Source: AP-15 sp963738185 | Lineage (GTDB): Bacteria > Pseudomonadota > Alphaproteobacteria > ATCC43930 > CGMCC-115725 | Direction: 5' to 3' | Assembly: GCA_963738185.1 (NCBI GenBank) | Contig: CAVTVA010000003.1 | Location: forward strand, 682,001 to 746,000 | Length of the DNA: 64,000 bases | Part shown: positions 58,257 through 64,000 of the stretch, in pieces | How positions within the stretch are numbered: the first letter of the stretch is position 1 | How the letters are laid out: every line of letters starts with the position of its first letter | Position numbers and translations under genes: made by a program | The notes under the pieces: model-generated | Told to the model about the DNA's origin: nothing | Databases searched by the model: none | The model's input: only the letters and a program-made list of their open reading frames with translations

Positions 58257-59240
58257 ATGCCCGGATCGACCAAAACCCTGCTGCGCGGCTTCGTCAAGGA
58301 TAGCTTCCGACGGGTCGGCCTCGATGTGCGCAGGTACGACCGGCCCATTGGACCGGCGCCCGGGCGCCCCCCTGCCCTGCCGACCAACGTGCTCGACCTT
58401 TCTCCGGCTACCGGCAGCTGGCTGCCGCAGCGACCCGCGCCCTTCGTGCTCGCCGCCACCAATCATGGCACGATGATCGTCAACCGCAACGACCACAACG
58501 CGCTCGCCGACAATCCCGGCTACGGCATGGGGTTCCAGCTATTGAACGCCTCGTGCTTCGACTATGACGAAGTCAGGCTTGCCCTTAACCTGTTGGCGAA
58601 ACGGAGAGCCTCGCACGGGCCCGGACTGGTCGCGCTCGACTGCGGCGCCAATATCGGCGTGCACACGGTGGAATGGGCCCGGCATATGCACGGCTGGGGG
58701 AGCGTGATCGCGATCGAGGCGCAAGAGCGCATTTATTATGCGTTATGCGGCAATATCGCGATCAACAACTGCTTCAACGCGCGGGCGATCATGGCCGCGG
58801 TCGGCGCCAAAGCCGGCAAGATGCCGGTCCCGGTCCCAGATTATTCCAAGCCGGGCAGCTTTGGCAGCCTCGAATTGCGCAAGCGTGAATCGACCGAGTA
58901 TATCGGACAGGAGATCGACTATGCCGAAGATGCTTGCAGTACAGGAGATGTGATCGCAATCGACGACCTCCAGCTGGAGCGTCTCGACTTTCTCAAGATC
59001 GATGTCGAGGGAATGGAAATGGACGTGCTGGCCGGAGCCGCAGCCAGCATCGGCGCTCACCACCCGCCAATGATTTTGGAAGTGATCAAATCCGACCGCG
59101 AGCAGATAGAATTATATTTGACCAAGCATGGCTACCGCTATTATCCCTTCGAGGGAAATTTCCTGGCGGTGCACGAGTTGGACGCGACCGCCGCGGCGAT
59201 ATCGGTGGCGCATGGAAAACTGACGATCGATGCGGGCTGA
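58257..59240 (+). CDS. FkbM family methyltransferase
   Basis: 327 residues; SAM-binding LVALDCGANIGVHTVEWARH, GSVIAIEAQERIYYALCGNI, and the family's FLKIDVEGMEMDVLAGAAAS. The second FkbM gene in this cluster; N-terminal 90 residues differ from the first. Ends with a normal stop, no frame problem. ATG 58257 (MPGSTKTLLRG) is preceded by AAGGAAC. Probably methylates a sugar in the glycan. Confidence 0.88.
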   Translation: MPGSTKTLLRGFVKDSFRRVGLDVRRYDRPIGPAPGRPPALPTNVLDLSPATGSWLPQRPAPFVLAATNHGTMIVNRNDHNALADNPGYGMGFQLLNASCFDYDEVRLALNLLAKRRASHGPGLVALDCGANIGVHTVEWARHMHGWGSVIAIEAQERIYYALCGNIAINNCFNARAIMAAVGAKAGKMPVPVPDYSKPGSFGSLELRKRESTEYIGQEIDYAEDACSTGDVIAIDDLQLERLDFLKIDVEGMEMDVLAGAAASIGAHHPPMILEVIKSDREQIELYLTKHGYRYYPFEGNFLAVHELDATAAAISVAHGKLTIDAG

Positions 59241-59284
59241 TCGCCGGCCACGCATGGCGAGTGGTCTGGTCACCGGTTGCCTGA

Positions 59285-59400
59285 CCAATTAGCTCGGCGG
59301 CCGCCAGCAATCGACGCCGTGGATCAATTGAGAGGCAAACCCACGCAAAATGCGGTTGTGCCGCCCGGGCGAGATAAGCCCGCTTTCTCCGGGGGTCGCC
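59285..59400 (-). pseudogene. N-terminal fragment of a glycosyltransferase paralogue
   Basis: The complementary strand reads RHNRILRGFASQLIHGVDCW then RPPS, stop, LVRQ. This lines up with ANDFLRRYDIQLIRGADFWR-PLSQLGRQ from the N-terminus of the gene at 57028-57980, and the DNA shares CGGCCGCCA and GGATCAA blocks. No further part of that gene follows, so this is a remnant from duplication or recombination. Confidence 0.5.
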
Positions 59401-59482
59401 CCGAATGAAGGTTCGCCTAGGCACATACCGGTAGCGGGCGATGTTCCACATGGCAAAGCGGTGTGCATTAGGATGGGGAGCC

Positions 59483-60499
59483 ATGACCGAAACGATGGTT
59501 GAGGGTGCGCACGATGTCGTCGCAAGCATCATGCGCTGTCCGCTGACGAAACAGGCGTTGGTCTTCCGAAGCTCGTCTCTGTTGGAGACTGTCGATGGCA
59601 GCCATGCCTATCCTGTCCGGGACGGCATCTTCTGTTTGACCACGGACAGCGCGATTGACCCGAACCCTGACCAACCGGCCGTCGCCGCATTGCGAAAGGA
59701 AAAGGAGATCGTACGCGACTTCTACAACGATTTTGGCTGGAAGCTGACCAAAGATGGAGTTTACAACGATACTGCGGTGTGGGTCGATCGGCGAACCGAC
59801 TCCGTGGAATTTAGCAATCTTTGCGCTCGGCGTGTAGGCGCATACCTTCCGGCGTCCGGAACATATCTGCTCGACGCCGGCTCAGGGGCGATCCCACATC
59901 CGGTTTACCTCGAATATCATGCCAATTATGCGCGCCGCATCTGCGTTGATTTCTCGATCGAGGCGTTGCGCGAGGCACAGCGAAAGCTCGGCGACCGAGG
60001 AATTTATGTTCTGGGCGACGTCACCAATCTTCCATTTCGCGATGATGCGATCGATGCGGCGATTTCCAATCATGTCTTCTACCACGTGCCCGCGGATGAG
60101 CAGGCGGACGCTTTTCGCGAATTATGGCGTGTGATCCGACCGGGCGGCCGCGCCGTCGTGGTTTATGCCTGGAAGGCTCCGTGGCTGCCAAAATGGATCG
60201 CCCGCTTCGCGGTGAGAATTCTCCGGCTCAAGCCGACGGCTGGGTCGACCCGAAACGGCGACGCCGTGCCGAATATTTATTATCACCCACACAGCATCAA
60301 GTGGTTTTGCCGTCAGAACTGGCCGTTCAAATATCGCATTGCTACCTTCCGGGTTGTATCGGAGGAATTCATGTCATCATATTTCGATGAACACATGAGG
60401 TCGAAGATACTTTTCGACTTATTAAAATGGTTGCAATATATGTTCCCAGGATGGTGCGGACGGTATGGACAACATCCGGCCATAATCCTTGTCAAATGA
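59483..60499 (+). CDS. Class I SAM methyltransferase with Trm112-like N-terminus
   Basis: 338 residues. The N-terminal SIMRCPLTKQALVFRSSSLL and SHAYPVRDGIFCLT resemble a Trm112-like domain. Then a methyltransferase_11-type domain: TYLLDAGSGAIPHPVYLEYH (motif I), RICVDFSIEALREAQRKLG, LGDVTNLPFRDDAIDAAISN and LWRVIRPGGRAVVVYAW. Acts probably on a lipid or sugar intermediate. ATG 59483 (MTETMVEG) follows GGATGGGGA. Confidence 0.85.
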   Translation: MTETMVEGAHDVVASIMRCPLTKQALVFRSSSLLETVDGSHAYPVRDGIFCLTTDSAIDPNPDQPAVAALRKEKEIVRDFYNDFGWKLTKDGVYNDTAVWVDRRTDSVEFSNLCARRVGAYLPASGTYLLDAGSGAIPHPVYLEYHANYARRICVDFSIEALREAQRKLGDRGIYVLGDVTNLPFRDDAIDAAISNHVFYHVPADEQADAFRELWRVIRPGGRAVVVYAWKAPWLPKWIARFAVRILRLKPTAGSTRNGDAVPNIYYHPHSIKWFCRQNWPFKYRIATFRVVSEEFMSSYFDEHMRSKILFDLLKWLQYMFPGWCGRYGQHPAIILVK

Positions 60500-60654
60500 C
60501 GATGCGGCATCGCAGTTATGAAGCAAATATCTAGAAAATCTCGCTCAGCATCTCGCCTTGCGAGCGGGGTGCCGGAACGGGAGCAAATCCTTCAAACCCC
60601 CGTGGTTTGTCGGCTCCTGCCGCGCCGCGGCTCGCCGCGGCTCGATGAGACACG

Positions 60655-60794
60655 ATGCTGACGGTTCTGATCGCCATCCATAACGGCACCGAGAGGCTGG
60701 GGCGAACCTCGAACAGTTCTGCGCGCTGGTGCCGCCGCCCGACGGATGGAAATTGCTGGTCATCAACAACGCCAGCATCGACCGGACCGCCTGA
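60655..60794 (+). pseudogene. Glycosyltransferase N-terminal fragment
   Basis: MLTVLIAIHNGTERLGRT followed, in a shifted frame, by LEQFCALVPPPDGWKLLVIN then NASIDRTA and a stop. This is the opening of a GT2 fold (start strand, then the VI-N-N-x-S-x-D nucleotide loop) and nothing more. The remainder of the gene is missing; a GT9 gene begins 10 bases later. The 155 bases before it (60500-60654) hold nothing I recognise. Confidence 0.55.
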
Positions 60795-60803
60795 GAGCCC
60801 GCC

Positions 60804-61767
60804 ATGAAGCTGCGCCTTGGCACGTACCGGCTGCGGATGACGCTGTCGCGCCGCCTGGCGCCGCGATCCGCGCTGCTCTCGCGGCGGCTGCGCTATCCCT
60901 ACCTGTTCAGGGCACCGTGGCGGCGGGCGGTGGTCGATGTCGCTCGCAGCGGCAGCGATCGGTGACGTATTGATGTGCACCCCAGCCCTGCGCGAACTGA
61001 AACGCCGCCGACCAACCTCACGCATCCGCTTTTACACAGATTTCCCATCGCTCGTTGACGGCTTGCCCTATATTGACGAGGTCATGCCGACGGCGGCGGC
61101 GCCTCGCGACGCGGTTCTTCTCGAATATGAATATTCGGTTCCGGCCCGCACGCACCTGGCGCAGATCCTCGCGCAAAATCTCGCGGTGCGGGTGCACGAC
61201 GTGCACCCGGATTGCGTGATCGATCCCGTGCTGGTCGAGCACTTCCGGGGGATGTGGCGAAAGCTGCCGCGGCCGCATATCATCGTCAGCCGGCACGCGA
61301 GCAAATGGACCCCCAACAAGGAATGGCCTGAAACCCATTGGACGGAGCTGATCGGCCGGCTCGCGCGAACATCCGGCGTGATCGAAATCGGCGCTTCCGA
61401 CGAGATGGGGACCGACAATTTCGGCGCAAACCACGTCGATCTGCGCGGCCGGACCTCGCTCGACGAATTCGCCGCCGTCATTGCCGCCGGCGATCTGCAT
61501 ATTGGGCCGATTTCCGCTCCGGTTCACATTGCCGCGGCTGCGGGAAAGCGCTCGGTTGTCATCATCGGCGGATACGAGCATCCGTCCAACACTGCCTATA
61601 GCGGCAACATCGCCCTCGACACGCCGGTCGAATGCGCGCCTTGCTGGCTGCGCACTCCCTGTCCTTACGCTCTGAAGTGCCTGAATGTGATTTCGCCCAG
61701 CCGAGTGGAAGACGCGGCGCTATCCCTGTGGGGCGCCATCCGCGGCCGCGTGTGCACCGAACCATGA
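60804..61767 (+). pseudogene. Family 9 glycosyltransferase (heptosyltransferase-like), single frameshift
   Basis: GT9 proteins transfer heptose or related sugars onto lipid A core or glycans. N-terminal frame: MKLRLGTYRLRMTLSRRLAP and VVDVARSGS; then, in the next frame, IGDVLMCTPALRELKRRRP, PHIIVSRHASKWTPNKEWPE (nucleotide-sugar site), VIAAGDLHIGPISAPVHIAA and LNVISPSRVEDAAL. The shift is at GCGATC near 60957-60959, where removing one G gives RSGSIGDVLM. About 320 residues when repaired, a normal length. Pseudogene or sequence error. Confidence 0.8.
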
Positions 61768-61886
61768 AGGTCCCGGGGCGCCCGGCTAAGCCCGCCGAAA
61801 GCTTCCCGCAGATCGCGGTAGTCGAGGCGGACTTGCACGTCCGTGGCGCTTCCGAAATTGTTCATGTTCCGCGTTGCCGGTTGCCC

Positions 61887-61922
61887 CGGCTTATAACCGT
61901 GATCCGGCTCATAACCTTGACA
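61887..61922 (+). promoter_or_regulatory. Direct repeats abutting a TTGACA box
   Basis: CGGCTTATAACC (61887-61898) and CGGCTCATAACC (61905-61916) are 18 bases apart, and the second is followed at once by TTGACA (61917-61922), a perfect -35 hexamer. No good -10 is seen 16-18 bases on. They lie in the 290-bp gap before the last glycosyltransferase. Binding-site function is a guess. Confidence 0.3.
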
Positions 61923-62057
61923 AGGACGATCCCGGTCGCGTTGTTGAGCTGCGATTGCTTCCGAGTTTTTGTCGGCGGGCTGTGTGGTAATATGGGCTCG
62001 CTCTGACAGGGCTTGGCAAAACCGGTTGGCCCCGCAGCGCGGAGTAGTGAGGCGCGG

Positions 62058-63009
62058 ATGCTGATAACCGTAGCAATTTGCACCTTGAACCGAGCTCAGT
62101 CGCTGCGCCGGACGCTCGAACTCGCTCGCGGCGATGCGGGTGCCGAGCGAACTCGAATGGGAGCTCATCATCGTCAATAACAATTGCTCCGACCAAACCG
62201 ACGACGTGATCGACGCGTTTGCGAAGCGACTGCCGGTGCGGCGCGAGTTCGAGCCGCGGCGCGGGCATTCCGTTGCCCGCAACCGCGCGGTGGATGCCGC
62301 CCGTGGGGACTACATTGTTTGGACCGACGATGATGTGGTGGTCGATCCCGACTGGCTCGCCGCCTATGCCGACGCGTTTCGGCGCTGGCCCGATGCGGCG
62401 GTCTTCGGCGGTCGGATTATCCCGAAATACGATGCGCCGGTCGCCGGGTGGGTGATCGAAAGCGAGTCGCTTCTTGGCGCTCCCTACGCGATGCGCGATC
62501 TCGGCGGCGTTCCTGTGCCGTTATCCCTTGCCGAGGAGGACCGCCTGCCCTTCGGAGCGAACTTCGCCCTGCGGATTACCGAGCAGCGGGCTTTCCGGTA
62601 CAATCCCGAGCTCGGGCTCGGTGCGGTCCGGCGCCGCCTCGGCGAAGAGCACGATGTCATCGAACGGATCATGCGCGCGGGCTCGATCGGCTATTGGGTG
62701 CCGGATGCTCGGGTGAACCACTGCATCAGCCACGAGAGGCAAACCGAGGACTACATCGGCCGGTATTTTGTCGGCTTGGGAGAAACCCTCGCGTATCGCA
62801 GCGCCCGCCCCAGCGAGGCAGATGCGGGGCTAAGCTCGGGGCCAAGCTGGTTTGGCGCACCGCGGTGGCTGTGGCGGCGACTGCTCCGCGAATGGCTGCG
62901 CTATCACATTCACCGGCGAATTTCCGTGGCGCCTGTTTGGGTGGAGCATCTGCGCAATTACGCGCTCGCGCGAGGCGCTATACGCTATTGGCGGAGCGAG
63001 CGCGGCTGA
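62058..63009 (+). pseudogene. Family 2 glycosyltransferase, single frameshift
   Basis: From ATG 62058: MLITVAICTLNRAQSLRRTL then E; the frame shifts at about 62119-62122 (GAACTCGC), and removing one C gives ESLAAMRVPSELEWELIIVN. The rest is intact: NNNCSDQTDDVIDAFAKRL, ARGDYIVWTDDDVVVDPDWL (DDD metal site), FGANFALRITEQRAFRYNPE and GEEHDVIERIMRAGS (catalytic ED-type region). About 317 residues repaired. Pseudogene or sequence error. Confidence 0.82.
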
Positions 63010-63038
63010 CGCCGCATACCGAAGTGGAGGGTTAACGG

Positions 63039-63581
63039 ATGGAAGGCATCGTTGCTGCGGTCAGCCGCAGCCCGCTTCACACGCTCGCCAAGCCGAACGA
63101 GGCGAGCATCAGCCTCGTGGCGGGGCTCGGCGTCGCGGGCGACGCGCATCAGGGGGTCACGGTCAAGCACCGCTCGCGGGTGGCGCGCGACCCGACCCAG
63201 CCCAATTTGCGCCAGGTGCATCTGATCCACGCCGAATTGCACGACGAATTGCGCGCGGCCGGCTTTGCCGTGGCGCCGGGGCAGATGGGCGAGAACGTCA
63301 CGACGCGGGGGGTGGATCTGCTCGGCCTCGCCGTTGGCACCCGGCTCTATCTCGGCGGGCAGGCGGTGGTCGAGGTGACCGGGCTGCGCAACCCCTGCGC
63401 CCAGCTCGACAAGATCGAGAAGGGGCTGATGGCCGCGACCCTCGACCGCGACGCCGACGGCAATCTGGTGCGCAAGGCCGGCATCATGGGGATCGTGCTC
63501 GAAGCCGGCGAGATCCGGCCCGGCGATGCGATCCGGGTCGAGCCCCCGCCTCCGCCGCACCGGCCGCTCGCCGTCGTGTGA
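63039..63581 (+). CDS. MOSC domain protein
   Basis: 180 residues; molybdenum-cofactor-sulfurase C-terminal-like domain. AGLGVAGDAHQGVTVKHRSR, NLRQVHLIHAELHDELRAAG, GQMGENVTTRGVDLLGLAVG and the Cys-containing VTGLRNPCAQLDKIEKGLM are family features; this Cys is thought to bind or transfer sulfur. Physiological substrate unknown. ATG 63039 follows GGAGGG. Not part of the glycan island by function. Confidence 0.9.
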   Translation: MEGIVAAVSRSPLHTLAKPNEASISLVAGLGVAGDAHQGVTVKHRSRVARDPTQPNLRQVHLIHAELHDELRAAGFAVAPGQMGENVTTRGVDLLGLAVGTRLYLGGQAVVEVTGLRNPCAQLDKIEKGLMAATLDRDADGNLVRKAGIMGIVLEAGEIRPGDAIRVEPPPPPHRPLAVV

Positions 63582-63595
63582 CGCCGCCGCGGCTG

Positions 63596-64000
63596 TCAGC
63601 GCAGCACCGGCAGCTCTACGAAAGACGGCGTCGCCGCCGCGTGGTGAATGGCGTTGAGCGCGACGCGGATGTCGGCGTCGCCGTCATTGGCGAGCACCGG
63701 ATTGCCGCTGTTGGTGTTGCGCGCGTGGCGCGGAAAGTTGCTGCTGGTGATGTCGATCCCGATCCGGTGGCCGGCCGCGAACGTATGGTGGATGTGGCCG
63801 AGATCGATGCTGAGCCGCTCGACCCGGTCTGGCGAGAGGGGCCGCGGTGTGCCCGACCCGTCGCGGTAGAGCGCGCGGGTGATCCCGTCCATCAGCAGCA
63901 TGGCGCGGCCGTCGGGCTCATAGTCGATCAGCTTCGCGACAAAATCGGTGTCGGGGCAGTCCGATTGCACCTGCAGGGTGACCCGCACATTGCCGGCGAT
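63596..64000 (-). CDS. CocE/NonD family hydrolase, C-terminal end only
   Basis: The visible part (about 134 residues, open at the right edge) is the C-terminal jelly-roll domain of CocE/X-Pro-dipeptidyl-peptidase-like hydrolases: NVRVTLQVQSDCPDTDFVAK, LIDYEPDGRAMLLMDGI, HHTFAAGHRIGIDITSSNFP and ARNTNSGNPV. The catalytic domain lies outside the window. Convergent with the MOSC gene, 14 bases apart. Confidence 0.85.
   Translation of the reverse strand: MAGNVRVTLQVQSDCPDTDFVAKLIDYEPDGRAMLLMDGITRALYRDGSGTPRPLSPDRVERLSIDLGHIHHTFAAGHRIGIDITSSNFPRHARNTNSGNPVLANDGDADIRVALNAIHHAAATPSFVELPVLR

Overview
The window is a GC-rich, gene-dense chromosomal segment that looks alphaproteobacterial. The evidence is 5-aminolevulinate synthase (Shemin-type haem start), the purQ-purL-bolA-grxD block, gpmI-ctpA-rppH, recG next to sdhE-mfd, and EcfG-type (general stress sigma factor) promoter matches. 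The genus cannot be told from sequence reading alone. I saw no tRNA, rRNA, CRISPR array, transposase, phage gene or replication origin.

Layout. 1-2.0 kb: a cytoplasmic PAS-PAS hybrid histidine kinase, cut by the left edge. 2.1-5.8 kb: purine synthesis (purQ, purL), then the BolA/monothiol glutaredoxin iron-sulfur pair. 5.8-20 kb: mostly catabolic single genes on both strands (SMP-30-like lipoprotein, HpcH aldolase, PhzF, threonine synthase, TauD-like dioxygenase, questin-oxidase-like protein, HemA, haloacid dehalogenase, CaiB CoA-transferase, amidohydrolase, alpha/beta hydrolase). 19.8-22.6 kb: a PEP-CTERM choice-of-anchor protein, cytochrome c' and a dihaem cytochrome c. 22.8-28.3 kb: an acetoacetate/PHB module: a patatin-like pseudoenzyme, intracellular PHB depolymerase, a beta-keto-acid cleavage enzyme and both subunits of a 3-oxoacid CoA-transferase, split by a GFA-family gene. 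28.3-36 kb: rppH, ctpA, gpmI, an MFS transporter, and epmA divergent from efp, then suhB. 36-41.5 kb: a non-flagellar MotA/MotB-like pair, two lipoproteins and a stress cluster (CsbD, DUF4142) with facing EcfG-type promoters. 41.5-48 kb: recG, sdhE, mfd and an OmpA-like protein. 50.4-63 kb: a surface-glycan island (Wzt-type ATPase, FkbM and other methyltransferases, gmd/fcl for GDP-L-fucose, several glycosyltransferases) that is lower in GC in places and full of frameshifts and gene fragments. The right end holds a MOSC protein and the tail of a CocE/NonD hydrolase.

The most unusual structure is a ~220-bp MITE-like repeat, present twice. It has terminal inverted repeats and internal REP-like hairpins, and both copies begin exactly at the TGA stop codon of the upstream gene. 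One copy also runs into the start of the next gene. Different GC-rich REP palindromes lie between purQ and purL, where one supplies the purL Shine-Dalgarno, after the amidohydrolase, and inside mfd, where one is translated in frame.

At least seven otherwise intact genes are broken by what looks like one extra base. This is regular enough that residual assembly or sequencing error must be excluded before any of them is called a pseudogene. The glycosyltransferases near 56-58 kb are more heavily damaged and are better candidates for real decay. I did not find a clear new defence or biosynthetic system.
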